A DNA stretch of 64,000 bases from an uncultured Sphingomonadaceae bacterium (GTDB lineage: Bacteria > Pseudomonadota > Alphaproteobacteria > Sphingomonadales > Sphingomonadaceae), in contig CANMBD010000004.1 of assembly GCA_947495985.1 (NCBI GenBank), forward strand, positions 124,001 through 188,000. The letters are read 5' to 3'. Positions 17,313 through 25,353 of the stretch are shown piece after piece. The notes under the pieces are model-generated. The model did not search any database and was not told where the DNA came from. It saw only the letters and a list, made by a program, of their open reading frames with translations. Every line of letters begins with the position of its first letter. The stretch's first letter is position 1. The translations under genes were made by a program, and so were the position numbers.

Positions 17313-18412
17313 TCTGCGGGTTCTTCCACATTAAGCACGCCGCGCGCAACCTGATCGCGTTCAATACTTTCGAACAGCGCTTTGAAGTTGCCTTCGCCAA
17401 AGCCGTCATCGCCTTTGCGCTGAATAAACTCGAAGAAGACCGGGCCTATTTGCGGCTCGGCAAATATCTGCAGCAGAAGTCGAGGTTGACCACCTTCCGT
17501 GGTGCCATCGAGCAATATCCCACGACTTTGCAGCGCGCTGGCATCTTCACCATGGCCGGGCAAGCGCTCATCGAGCATCTCGTAATAGGTATTGGGCGGA
17601 GCCGTCATAAATGGAACACCCAGTGTCTTGAGCCGATCCCAGCAGGCGACCAGATCATCGCAAATAAGCGCGATATGCTGAATACCTTCGCCGTTAAACT
17701 CACGGAGGAATTCCTCAATCTGGCCCTTGCCGCCTTCACCTTCTTCATTGAGTGGTATCTTGATCTTGCCATCGGGAGCGGTCAGCGCCTTGGACGTCAA
17801 GCCAGTATATTCGCCCTTGATGTCAAAGAAGCGAATCTCGCGGAAGTTGAACAGGGTTTCGTAATAATCCGCCCAATAGGCCATCCGTCCGCCATAAACA
17901 TTGTGAGTCAGGTGATCGATGATGTCGAACCCGGCACCGACCGGGTTGCGGTCAACATCGGGCAGATATTCAAAGTCGATATCATAGATGGAAAGTGCAT
18001 CGCCCCGCTCTTCATCGGCATAGCGATCGACCAGATAGAGGATGGCTCCGCCAATACCCCGGATAGCCGGGATATGCAGTTCCATCGGGCCGGTTTCCAC
18101 GGCAACGGGTTCTGCGCCTTTTTCGAGCAGATGGGCATAAGCTTTTCGTGCATCCTTGACCCGGAATGCCATGCCGCAGGCTGACGGGCCATGTTCGCGG
18201 GCGAAATACCAGGCGGCCGATTTCGGTTCATAGTTGATGATCAGGTTGATCTGTCCCTGCCGCCACAAATGCACATCCTTCGAACGATGCTGCGCAATGC
18301 GGGTAAAGCCCATGACTTCGAAAACAGGTTCGAGCACGCCTTTTTCCGGTGCACAAAATTCCACAAATTCAAAGCCATCAAGGCCAGCCGGGTTTTCAAA
18401 AAGATCAGCCAT
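17309..18412 (-). CDS. hppD: 4-hydroxyphenylpyruvate dioxygenase
   Basis: A 367-residue Fe(II) dioxygenase converting 4-hydroxyphenylpyruvate to homogentisate. The three iron ligands are visible in [12 protein letters not shown] (about residue 165), [12 protein letters not shown] (about 243) and [11 protein letters not shown] (about 324). The ATG at 18412 is chosen because AAGGA stands 8 bp upstream; a longer frame reaches 18502 but adds a hydrophobic stretch not typical of the family. It is first gene of a leftward unit hppD-VOC-FAH. A 22-bp palindrome (18440-18461) lies 28 bp before the start and is a likely operator. Confidence 0.94.
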   Translation of the reverse strand: MADLFENPAGLDGFEFVEFCAPEKGVLEPVFEVMGFTRIAQHRSKDVHLWRQGQINLIINYEPKSAAWYFAREHGPSACGMAFRVKDARKAYAHLLEKGAEPVAVETGPMELHIPAIRGIGGAILYLVDRYADEERGDALSIYDIDFEYLPDVDRNPVGAGFDIIDHLTHNVYGGRMAYWADYYETLFNFREIRFFDIKGEYTGLTSKALTAPDGKIKIPLNEEGEGGKGQIEEFLREFNGEGIQHIALICDDLVACWDRLKTLGVPFMTAPPNTYYEMLDERLPGHGEDASALQSRGILLDGTTEGGQPRLLLQIFAEPQIGPVFFEFIQRKGDDGFGEGNFKALFESIERDQVARGVLNVEEPAE

Positions 18413-18439
18413 GGATGCATTCCTTACACATAAGAGCAA

Positions 18440-18461
18440 TATAGTTACAAATGAAACTATA
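18440..18461. promoter_or_regulatory. palindromic candidate operator upstream of hppD
   Basis: A perfect inverted repeat with 7-bp arms, TATAGTT-N8-AACTATA, stands 28 bp before the hppD start in the gap between hppD and the divergent sodium-channel gene. Its size and position suit a repressor of the MarR or IclR kind, which commonly govern homogentisate pathways. No such regulator gene is adjacent; the nearest regulator is the AsnC/Lrp gene at 15.2 kb. Confidence 0.5.
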
Positions 18462-18569
18462 GCTGAGGCGCAGCGATTAATCAAGAGCAAGGAAGCGGTC
18501 AATCGTTACTTGATCCGCCGACGGTAAATCGCCAAATGGCAGGAATCAAAGTCAAAAAAGGTGCGAGTA

Positions 18570-19340
18570 GTGATCCAGAAGATCAAAATCTTGATCGAAT
18601 CATCCCTGTTTCAAAATGTGATCATGGCGGTGATAGTCATCAATGCCGTTGTTATCGGGCTGGAAACTTCTGCCGGAATGATGGCATCGTTCGGCCCGGT
18701 TCTGATCGCTTTGGACCAGATCGCCATCGTTATCTTTGTGATCGAAATTCTTCTGAAGCTGCTGGTTTACAGATTGCAGTTTTTCCGCAGCGGCTGGAAT
18801 AATTTTGACTTCGTCATTGTTTCCGCCGCGCTGCTGCCACTGGGCGGAAATTTCGCAATTCTTCGCGCGCTTCGCATTGTCCGGGCTTTTCGATTGGTTT
18901 CCGCCATGCCCAAGATGCGCCAGGTGGTGCAGGGATTGCTTTCCGCCATTCCATCGATGGGGTCGGTTATCCTGCTGCTCAGCCTGATTTTCTATGTCGC
19001 GGCGGTGATGGCAACAAAATTATTCGGTGGTTCCTTTCCGCAATGGTTCGGTTCGGTCGGCGCATCGCTTTATTCACTATTCCAGATCATGACGCTGGAA
19101 AGCTGGTCAATGGGCATCGTCCGCCCGATCATGGAAGTCTATCCATGGGCCTGGGCGTTTTTCGTGCCCTTTGTTCTGGTGACATCTTTTGTCGTGCTCA
19201 ACCTCTTCATCGCGATCATCGTCAATGCAATGCACGAGGAAGCGGATGAAGAACAAAGCGCTCAGCGTGATATCATATTGGATGAGATACGCGGATTGCG
19301 ACAGGAAGTCGCGGCGATGCGTAGTGATAAAGGCGGCTGA
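18570..19340 (+). CDS. bacterial voltage-gated sodium channel (NaChBac/NavAb type)
   Basis: A 256-residue single-domain six-helix cation channel. The S4 voltage sensor shows arginines every third residue (ILRALRIVRAFRLV, about residues 90-103) and the pore loop carries the selectivity filter TLESWSM (about 176), the sodium-type filter of bacterial Nav channels. S6 is FVVLNLFIAIIVNAM, followed by an acidic neck and a C-terminal coiled coil (DEIRGLRQEVAAM) that should make the tetramer. The GTG at 18570 has AAGG about 9 bp upstream and is preferred to the GTG at 18561. The gene stands alone, divergent from hppD. Confidence 0.92.
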   Translation: MIQKIKILIESSLFQNVIMAVIVINAVVIGLETSAGMMASFGPVLIALDQIAIVIFVIEILLKLLVYRLQFFRSGWNNFDFVIVSAALLPLGGNFAILRALRIVRAFRLVSAMPKMRQVVQGLLSAIPSMGSVILLLSLIFYVAAVMATKLFGGSFPQWFGSVGASLYSLFQIMTLESWSMGIVRPIMEVYPWAWAFFVPFVLVTSFVVLNLFIAIIVNAMHEEADEEQSAQRDIILDEIRGLRQEVAAMRSDKGG

Positions 19341-19646
19341 TCAACCAGTATTAAGATTGGACGGTATATCCAGCTTCTCGCGATAGAAATGCACTTGCAT
19401 CTGCATGGGGCCAACCAGGGAAACATGATGCAGTTGCCCCGGCTCGATCAGTTGTCGATCGCCGGTTGCCATCAGGCGTATTTCCTGACTCTCCTCAATC
19501 ACATATTGAAGGCTACCGCTGATTATCTCCAATATGCCCCAGGTATCCGCCTTGGTGCTGTGGGCAGCTTGCAGGGCTTTCGGTAAGCTGGTCTCATCGA
19601 AGACGGGTGTTGAACGATAGGGTGCCGGTTCTGCCATTTCGGTCAC
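19341..19646 (-). CDS. DUF1971 (TehB-like cupin) domain protein
   Basis: A 101-residue protein of the DUF1971 family, a small cupin-like fold resembling the N-terminal part of some TehB tellurite-resistance proteins. Visible landmarks are STKADTWGILEI, GSLQYVIEES and EPGQLHHVSLVGPMQMQVHF. The start is a GTG overlapping the upstream stop; an in-frame ATG lies three codons later. It is last in an operon with a group III truncated haemoglobin and a small membrane protein, downstream of an NsrR-like regulator, which suggests a job in nitrosative or redox stress. Biochemistry is unknown. Confidence 0.83.
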   Translation of the reverse strand: MTEMAEPAPYRSTPVFDETSLPKALQAAHSTKADTWGILEIISGSLQYVIEESQEIRLMATGDRQLIEPGQLHHVSLVGPMQMQVHFYREKLDIPSNLNTG

Positions 19647-20086
19647 ATCACCACCGAACGGATGATCGCAATACTGATTCCGAAGAAAGCGAACACCATG
19701 GGCACCACCAGCATCTGTCCATAAACAGCGCCAAAGCTCATCCGGCCGGTAAACGTGTCAAACTTGCCTTTGATCCACTGGCTCTTTTCATTCTGACCTG
19801 AACCGCTCAAACTGTTCAGAGCAAAGGCAGTCCCAAAATACATGACGGCATAGAGCGTGCTGATAGCAATCATGAACAAGGCGCGTCCGTCATGACCGGT
19901 ACCCGCCACCAGACCGAGAAAGAATAGTGCATAGCTTGCAGCCATGCTGCCCCAGATAATGGCGGGAATGCCGAAAGTGCGTGCCTCCGGTTGAACCCGG
20001 ACAACCGGCGCTGCGGCTTCGGGCCTCGCTGGCTCAGAATGAAAGTCGTCACTCTGGACGGCCATATTATTCTCATCAAGCAACAT
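19643..20086 (-). CDS. hypothetical membrane protein in truncated-haemoglobin operon
   Basis: A 147-residue protein. A short cytoplasmic N-terminus (about 35 residues) is followed by three predicted transmembrane helices (about residues 40-65, 70-90 and 120-145). The start at 20086 is set by an excellent AAAGGAG at 20094-20100. It overlaps the globin gene upstream by 11 bp and the DUF1971 gene downstream by 4 bp. I do not recognise the family. Being sandwiched between these two genes suggests a membrane component of the same nitric-oxide or oxygen response. Confidence 0.78.
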   Translation of the reverse strand: MLLDENNMAVQSDDFHSEPARPEAAAPVVRVQPEARTFGIPAIIWGSMAASYALFFLGLVAGTGHDGRALFMIAISTLYAVMYFGTAFALNSLSGSGQNEKSQWIKGKFDTFTGRMSFGAVYGQMLVVPMVFAFFGISIAIIRSVVM

Positions 20087-20540
20087 CACTAATCTCCTTT
20101 TTCTGACATATTTTGGGTAAGCCATCGCGGTGGATGGAAATGCCGGTCATCAGGCTGTCAGCAATTCGAGCCGCCCGCTCGGACAGAAATTGGCAGGCAG
20201 CAGCGCTTGGCATCACCTCAGGCAATGTCTGGTCAAACAGAGCAAGCCAGTGATCGAAATGGGCACGTTCGATATCCGGGATCGCCAGATGCTTGATCAT
20301 TGGGTTCCCGTGAAACCGGCCCGATTCAATCGCGATCGATGTCCAGAAATCCTTCATGCGTGCAAGATGAGGCGGCCAGTTGGTGATCTTCTCATTGAAT
20401 ATCGGCCCCAGCAAAGCATCGCTGCGGATCTTTTCATAGAAGCCTTCTACCAGATCAGAAATCCGCTCTTCGGTAATCCCAAAGGCTTCTGCTTGGGCGG
20501 CTTTTTCTTCTCTCGCAGCAATAGTGTGAGCGTGTGGCAT
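20076..20540 (-). CDS. group III truncated haemoglobin
   Basis: A 154-residue globin-fold protein of the group III truncated class. Key residues are visible: an early DLVEGFYEKIRSD B-helix with the tyrosine of the distal pocket, LGPIFNEKI, then MKDFWTSIAIESGRFHGNPMIKH, with the proximal histidine in the later ERAHFDHWL segment. Such proteins bind haem and react with oxygen or nitric oxide. It is the first gene of a leftward operon with a membrane protein and DUF1971, and it is divergent from an NsrR-like Rrf2 regulator, so NO detoxification or sensing is the likely role. Confidence 0.9.
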   Translation of the reverse strand: MPHAHTIAAREEKAAQAEAFGITEERISDLVEGFYEKIRSDALLGPIFNEKITNWPPHLARMKDFWTSIAIESGRFHGNPMIKHLAIPDIERAHFDHWLALFDQTLPEVMPSAAACQFLSERAARIADSLMTGISIHRDGLPKICQKKEISDVA

Positions 20541-20558
20541 CAGGTGACTCGTTTAAAG

Positions 20559-20616
20559 AAGTATATAATATGCTTCTTATATCGGCCTTGAATTTAAAAG
20601 CAATATATAATATGCA
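20559..20616. promoter_or_regulatory. two NsrR-like operator boxes between globin operon and Rrf2 regulator
   Basis: The short divergent gap (20541-20622) holds two AT-rich near-repeats sharing TATATAATATGC: GAAGTATATAATATGCTTC at 20559-20577 (one mismatch from palindromic over 8-bp arms) and a second copy around 20599-20616. Their AAG...CTT ends and length resemble NsrR operators. The repeats also contain TATAAT-like -10 elements, so binding would occlude the promoters of both transcription units. Confidence 0.55.
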
Positions 20617-20622
20617 TGTTTA

Positions 20623-21060
20623 ATGAGATTGACTACACAGACCGACTATGCGTTGCGGACATTGATGTTTTTGGCATCACAGGAGGGCAGCCAGACGATT
20701 GACGATATTGCTTCCGCCTACGACATTTCAAAAAATCATTTGATGAAAGTCGTGCAGCGTCTGGCCAGCGAAGGCTTCATCATTAGCCAGCGCGGGCGCG
20801 GGGGAGGGCTTACCCTGGCTCGTGATCCTGCGGAGATTAATATTGGCGCCGTTGTCCGGGCGCTTGAAGAGGTCAGTCAGTTTGTCGAGTGCAGCCCCGG
20901 CTCAACCAATAATTGTATCGTGACGCCGGTTTGCGGCCTTTCTCATATGCTGACCGACGCCGTCGAAGCCTTCCTTTGTCATCTTGATCAGTTCACTTTG
21001 TCGGATGCGATGGGCAAGAAGAAAAGATTCGCTGATATATTTGAAGCCGCTTTGGCCTGA
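20623..21060 (+). CDS. Rrf2 family iron-sulfur regulator, NsrR-like
   Basis: A 145-residue Rrf2 protein. The winged HTH (TTQTDYALRTLMFLA, DISKNHLMKVVQRL, GGGLTLA) is followed by three cysteines in ECSPGSTNNCIVTPVCGL (about residues 90-107, spacing C-x7-C-x5-C), typical of cluster-binding NsrR/IscR relatives. NsrR uses a nitric-oxide-sensitive Fe-S cluster to repress NO-detoxification genes. The divergent truncated haemoglobin operon and the two boxes in the gap support NsrR over IscR, since no isc/suf genes are near. It is probably autoregulated. Confidence 0.82.
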   Translation: MRLTTQTDYALRTLMFLASQEGSQTIDDIASAYDISKNHLMKVVQRLASEGFIISQRGRGGGLTLARDPAEINIGAVVRALEEVSQFVECSPGSTNNCIVTPVCGLSHMLTDAVEAFLCHLDQFTLSDAMGKKKRFADIFEAALA

Positions 21061-21072
21061 TCCCGAAGGATC

Positions 21073-21498
21073 TCAACCAGAAAATCGCTGCCCCAGTTCA
21101 TGCATGGCAACGGCCGCTTTGGCTGCTTCTCCGCCTTTGTCTTTCTGTCCTTTGTCGGCCCGAGCTAACGCCTGCGCTTCATTCTCGACCGTGATGATTC
21201 CGTTGCCGATCGCTGCCCCGTCCAGTGTCAGCGCCATAATACCGCGCGCGCTTTCATTGGAGACGATTTCAAAATGATAAGTTTCTCCGCGTAGAACGAC
21301 ACCGAGCGCGACAAAGCCATCATATTCTCCGCTGTCAATCGCGAGGGAAATGGCGCCGGGCACTTCCAATGCACCAGGGACGGTCAGGATTTCATGCTCA
21401 TGACCGGTTGCTTCCAGGGCGGCTTTGGCGCCATCCAGCAACATATCATTCAAATGGTCGTAAAAACGCGCTTCGACGATCAGAAATTTGGCCATCAT
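21073..21498 (-). CDS. ribH: 6,7-dimethyl-8-ribityllumazine synthase
   Basis: A 141-residue lumazine synthase, which condenses 5-amino-6-ribitylaminouracil with dihydroxybutanone phosphate in riboflavin synthesis. Family landmarks are [13 protein letters not shown] (about residue 13), the substrate loop [14 protein letters not shown] (about 41-54), [15 protein letters not shown] with the catalytic histidine (about 72-86) and [11 protein letters not shown] (about 108). The start overlaps the ribBX stop within ATGATG, so ribH is translated from the same message. Its control is then shared with the HTH-RibBX promoter. Confidence 0.95.
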   Translation of the reverse strand: MMAKFLIVEARFYDHLNDMLLDGAKAALEATGHEHEILTVPGALEVPGAISLAIDSGEYDGFVALGVVLRGETYHFEIVSNESARGIMALTLDGAAIGNGIITVENEAQALARADKGQKDKGGEAAKAAVAMHELGQRFSG

Positions 21499-22802
21499 GC
21501 AGTCTCCAGTTCTTTGGCCGCATCAGCCGTGGGTATTGCCCGCTGCCCGACAATGCGCAGGCCATAAGCATCCAGCCCGACCAGATCATGGCTGGTATTG
21601 GACAGCAATTCCATATCGCTCACGCCCAGCTCGGTCAGGATCTGCGCACCGACACCATAGTCGCGCAGCTGATCCATATCCGCCGGTTTCTCGCCTTTTA
21701 GCCGTGCGACCTGACGGGAATAGAAATCGGGTATCCGCGGGCTGATGAATACGATAATGCCGGAACCGGCTTCACCGATAATCTTCATGGATTCGGCCAG
21801 CGTGCCGCTATGTGCACCGGTTTTGCCGAATACGTCGCTAAAAATCGCTGTGGCATGCATGCGAACCAATGTCGGACTGTCGGGATCGACATGGCCTTTT
21901 TGCAATACGATCTGTTCCGACTCCGTTGCGGTGTTGAAAAAGGTAATCGCCTTCCACTCCCCGCCCCAGCGGCTTTCAAAAGTCGCTTCGGCCCGCTTCT
22001 GCGCAAGATGATCATGGCGCAGCCGATAAGCGATCAGGTCGCGGATCGTACCGATTTTCATCCCGTGATGCTGGGCAAATTCGATGAGATCATCAAGCCG
22101 TGCCATCTCCCCATCATCCTTCATGATCTCGCAGATCACACCAGATGGATTGAGCCCGGCGAGCCGCGACACATCAACCGCTGCCTCGGTATGGCCGGCG
22201 CGCACCAGCACACCGCCATTGCGGGCCTGCAAGGGGAAGACATGGCCCGGTGTCACAATTTCACTCTTGTCCTTGGTACCATCAATCGCCACGGCCACGG
22301 TACGGGCGCGGTCTGCGGCCGAAATACCGGTGGTCACACCGTCACGCGCTTCGATCGAGATGGTGAAGGCCGTCTCGTGTGCGGTTCGGTTATTCTGGCT
22401 CATCATGTCGAGACCCAGTTCCTCGACCCGGTCCCTGGCCATCGCCAGACAAATAAGTCCGCGGCCATATTTGGCCATGAAGTTGATCGCGTCCGGTGTC
22501 GCCATTTGCGCCGGAATGATAAGATCGCCCTCATTCTCCCGGTCTTCGTCATCAACCAGGATATACATGCGTCCGTTGCGCGCCTCGTTGATAATTTCTT
22601 CCGCCGTTGCCATCACGCTGTTGCCGCCGCTCGCGAGATATTTCTCCAGCTTGCCCAAAGTCTCGGCCGTCGGATTCCACTCCGCCTCGCCCAGCCGCCG
22701 CAGGCTGTTGGCGTGAAGGCCGGCAGCGCGGGCCAAGCCAGCGCGCGTTTCCTTGCCGGAATCGATCAATTCAATCAGTTGTTCTATCAATATCTTGCTC
22801 AT
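21495..22802 (-). CDS. ribB: RibBX-type 3,4-dihydroxy-2-butanone 4-phosphate synthase with N-terminal HTH
   Basis: A 435-residue three-part protein. Residues 1-60 are a Cro/XRE-like helix-turn-helix ([20 protein letters not shown], then [15 protein letters not shown]). Residues about 64-265 are a full DHBP synthase with the acidic metal site [12 protein letters not shown] and GHTEAAVD. The C-terminal part resembles GTP cyclohydrolase II, but where active enzymes have the zinc cysteines C-x10-C-x-C it has [20 protein letters not shown], without any cysteine. This matches the RibBX variant of Proteobacteria, whose X half lacks cyclohydrolase activity. The HTH, with two palindromes over the promoter, suggests autoregulation. 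An internal ATG at codon 64 could make an HTH-less form. Confidence 0.9.
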   Translation of the reverse strand: MSKILIEQLIELIDSGKETRAGLARAAGLHANSLRRLGEAEWNPTAETLGKLEKYLASGGNSVMATAEEIINEARNGRMYILVDDEDRENEGDLIIPAQMATPDAINFMAKYGRGLICLAMARDRVEELGLDMMSQNNRTAHETAFTISIEARDGVTTGISAADRARTVAVAIDGTKDKSEIVTPGHVFPLQARNGGVLVRAGHTEAAVDVSRLAGLNPSGVICEIMKDDGEMARLDDLIEFAQHHGMKIGTIRDLIAYRLRHDHLAQKRAEATFESRWGGEWKAITFFNTATESEQIVLQKGHVDPDSPTLVRMHATAIFSDVFGKTGAHSGTLAESMKIIGEAGSGIIVFISPRIPDFYSRQVARLKGEKPADMDQLRDYGVGAQILTELGVSDMELLSNTSHDLVGLDAYGLRIVGQRAIPTADAAKELETA

Positions 22803-22836
22803 GGAAGCCGCCTGTCTGTTATCTATGCCGCGTTGT

Positions 22837-22887
22837 TATCACACTGAAATGTGATACGTCCAGAGCTTTATCACATCAAATGTGATA
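22837..22887 (-). promoter_or_regulatory. ribBX-ribH promoter overlaid by two palindromic operators
   Basis: Box 1 (22837-22856) has arms TATCACA/TGTGATA; box 2 (22869-22887) is the perfect TATCACAT-N3-ATGTGATA. Their centres are about 31.5 bp apart, three helical turns. On the minus strand TTGATG inside box 2 and TATCAC at the edge of box 1 are separated by 17 bp and make a plausible -35/-10 pair. The predicted leader to the ribBX ATG is only about 40 nt. A half-site TGTGAT follows at 22891. Binding by the RibBX HTH is inference. Confidence 0.6.
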
Positions 22888-22961
22888 GCCTGTGATGCGA
22901 GACTGGATTCAGGGATGTCCAACCTGATTCAGCAAGATAAATTTATGAGCTGTGCGGGCAG

Positions 22962-23834
22962 CTACAGAAACGCCCTGAGCTCTCCGACAAACTGGTCGAA
23001 CTGGTCATGATGCAGCCAGTGACCGGCATTGGCGAAGCTTTTGACCGACACGTTGTCCCCGAAATATTGCATCCGGCCGTCCTTCTGAGGATTGCTCGCC
23101 CAGCTGTCATCGCCATAATGCAACTGGGTCGGGCAAGTGATGTTGCCCCATAGTTGCTGGATGTCGGATTGTTGCAGGTCAATCGAATCCCAATGCTGCA
23201 CATAGGGGTCGAATTTCCAGCTGTAACTGCCATCCTCGTTGCGGATGACCGCATGGGTGGTGAGGTGCCGGGCCTGTTCGTCGGACAGGTGGCCATTGGC
23301 TTCCTGCATCCGTTTGAGCGCATCTTCGAAAGTCGCATAGCGCTTCACTTGTCGTCCCGCGGCCTTGCGCTTTTCCTCTATGCTGTTGCGTACCCGCTGC
23401 AGCTGGCCGACTTTTTCACGCTCGGCGAGCATTTCGGGGCTGGGACCCAATCCTTCAATCGCGACCAGTTTGCACACTGTATCGGGATAAAGTCCCGTAT
23501 AGCGCAGGGCGATATTACCGCCCATGCTATGCGCGACAATCGTTACCGGAGACAGGTCGAGCTGGTGGATCAGCTGCGCCAGGTCCGTAACCATCGCCAT
23601 GGTCGTGTAATTGCCATCGGTGCTCCACTGACTGTCGCCATGGCCGCGTACATCCGGCGCGATTATATGCCAGTCACTGCGCAGCGCCTGCGCCACCCAG
23701 TCCCAGTTGCGGCAATGATCCTTGCCCCCGTGCAGCAGGATGAGCGGCGGCTTTTCGGCATTGCCCCAATCGGCATAATGCAGCCGAAGCCGCTGGGAGA
23801 AATAGCTATGTGAAGCGGGGCCGACCAGATCCAT
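22962..23834 (-). CDS. alpha/beta hydrolase
   Basis: A 290-residue alpha/beta-hydrolase. Visible are the oxyanion segment LLHGGKDHCRNWDW (about residue 33), the nucleophile elbow VAHSMGGNIAL with Ser (about 99-109), and the C-terminal catalytic histidine in NAGHWLHHDQ (about 273). The APDVRGHGDS motif is typical of esterases, epoxide-hydrolase-like and C-C hydrolases. Substrate is not predictable. The gene stands alone, upstream of the riboflavin unit on the same strand; the riboflavin promoter lies between them, so they are separate transcripts. Confidence 0.88.
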   Translation of the reverse strand: MDLVGPASHSYFSQRLRLHYADWGNAEKPPLILLHGGKDHCRNWDWVAQALRSDWHIIAPDVRGHGDSQWSTDGNYTTMAMVTDLAQLIHQLDLSPVTIVAHSMGGNIALRYTGLYPDTVCKLVAIEGLGPSPEMLAEREKVGQLQRVRNSIEEKRKAAGRQVKRYATFEDALKRMQEANGHLSDEQARHLTTHAVIRNEDGSYSWKFDPYVQHWDSIDLQQSDIQQLWGNITCPTQLHYGDDSWASNPQKDGRMQYFGDNVSVKSFANAGHWLHHDQFDQFVGELRAFL

Positions 23835-24176
23835 ATTCTATCCTGTTTGCTTGTGCGATGAGAAACGCGAGACCAATAACCGGATATTCCCTGGTCAAAG
23901 ATCACAGATGACCCTTCCTTTAGTCCGCCGAGGATGGTTCGACAAGCATGGCAGTTGGTGGGTGGTAGTCAAGCCGATCACATGAGTGGAAGCGGACCCA
24001 AAACTCTCCAAGGTTCACCGACCGCGATTTTACACCGCCACCTTGGGTGAGGTGTGAACTCATCAAAAAATGATCCGAAAGGGTCTGCTACATCCCGAAA
24101 GCAGACGCTGGCTTTGGACGTTTATAACGGCAACAAATGATTGGAGCGCGACGCTCTGGCGTCTTGAAAGAAGCAC
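23835..24176. other. 342-bp non-coding gap with degenerate hairpin repeat
   Basis: I see no gene. The right half contains a hairpin with arms GTCTGC/GCAGAC (24083-24106) and the words CGAAAGCA and TTTGGACGTT. A related decayed sequence, sharing CGAAAGCA in opposite orientation, lies beyond the neighbouring lipoprotein gene at about 25278-25336. The pair could be remnants of a repeat family flanking an inserted gene. Confidence 0.45.
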
Positions 24177-25223
24177 TTAGCGCTCTTTGAGTTCACCCTG
24201 GCCCTCGAGAGCATAGGTTACGATGTAAGCATCGTGATCGGAGAGTTTCCCCCCGCTATCTTCGCCATCAAACCATGCTTCAAGCATGACTGGTCGAATC
24301 TTGAGATCTACGCCATCGTCAAAAATCTGAAGGTCTTGAGTGTCCATCCAGGGTTCATCTCCGTCCCAGGACATCGCAATCTCACATGACGTTTCTGGTT
24401 CCGATTTATTGTTTTCCAAGCAATGCCGTCTGGCAAGCATGAATCCGTTTTGCCGCTCAAATTCCTCGAAGCGCTGCGGAGACCCCCGCATGTTGAAATC
24501 ACCTGCAATCACCAGCGGGCTAGCATCGAGACTGTATTGATCGATGAACGATGCGAGCTGAGCGGACTGCACTCGATGAGAGGCGGTTTGCTTTGTCTGG
24601 CTAACCCCTGACGATCCTTGCGAGTTCATATGAGTCGTCACGATCTCCAAAGGCGTTGAATAGCCCGGTAGGTGTACACGGATCAACAGCATACCCTTGT
24701 TGCTCAGGCAGTCCCAACCCGCACAGCTTCTTGGCCCGAACGGTTCTTCCGCTACTTCCGAAACAGGAAATCTGCTTGTAACGGCGAGCCCACTGCCGAA
24801 GACTTTGAGCCCCCATTCACCTCGGAGAATGTTTCTCCGACTGAGATCAGGATCCTCCGTCTTCGCAAATGACGACTTGGACCTTCGTTTTGGACCAAGA
24901 GCAAAAACCGGGTGCGGCGAGGCAGCAGCAGTTCGCAATGCAGCGCTGCTAAATGCCTCCTGAAAAACAACGACGTCGGGTAAGAGATCGCTATTCTCCA
25001 TTCTGGTCAGCTCCTCGTTGATCTTCTGAAGGAATGGCGCTCGCCCGCTCCGAGCAGGCCAAGTCAAACCTTCGATATTGTAGGTCATGATCGAAAGGCG
25101 CTGAGGGCGATCGCTGCCTTCATACGGCAATGCGAAGTCGAGCCTCTCGCCAGGATAGGTTGCGCAGCCCGCCAGAGCAGTCAGGGCGAAAATACCCGCT
25201 AAGGTCGTGTAATATGTCCCCAT
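24177..25223 (-). CDS. endonuclease/exonuclease/phosphatase-family lipoprotein
   Basis: A 348-residue protein starting with a lipoprotein signal (lipobox LAGC at about residue 16-19), then the EEP (DNase I/sphingomyelinase/IMPase-like) domain: MTYNIEGL near residue 46, VVVFQEAF with the metal-binding Glu near 85, TTHMNS near 197, VIAGDFNMRG near 239 and the terminal catalytic LSDHDAYIVTY near 326. Being a lipoprotein, it acts at the envelope, so an extracellular nuclease or phosphodiesterase/sphingomyelinase-like role is likely. Codon use looks less GC-rich than its neighbours, and degenerate repeats lie on both sides. Confidence 0.82.
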   Translation of the reverse strand: MGTYYTTLAGIFALTALAGCATYPGERLDFALPYEGSDRPQRLSIMTYNIEGLTWPARSGRAPFLQKINEELTRMENSDLLPDVVVFQEAFSSAALRTAAASPHPVFALGPKRRSKSSFAKTEDPDLSRRNILRGEWGLKVFGSGLAVTSRFPVSEVAEEPFGPRSCAGWDCLSNKGMLLIRVHLPGYSTPLEIVTTHMNSQGSSGVSQTKQTASHRVQSAQLASFIDQYSLDASPLVIAGDFNMRGSPQRFEEFERQNGFMLARRHCLENNKSEPETSCEIAMSWDGDEPWMDTQDLQIFDDGVDLKIRPVMLEAWFDGEDSGGKLSDHDAYIVTYALEGQGELKER

Positions 25224-25353
25224 AACAAGAAAGAAGCATAGCCTTAAATCAAAGGCGGCGGCAATCGAGTCGTGAGCCGAATGTCGGCTATTGCTTTCGT
25301 TATGTCCGCTTTTGCGCCGAAAAAGGACGTTGAAGCATCACCGCCCGATCTGC

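Noticed and set aside
21810-22847. A 345-codon plus-strand frame antisense to ribBX
   Set aside because: No recognisable domain, composition of an antisense frame, and the opposite strand encodes a clear RibBX.
22803-22961. FMN riboswitch before the riboflavin genes
   Set aside because: The promoter inferred from the palindromes leaves only about 40 nt of leader, and no FMN-element motifs were seen.
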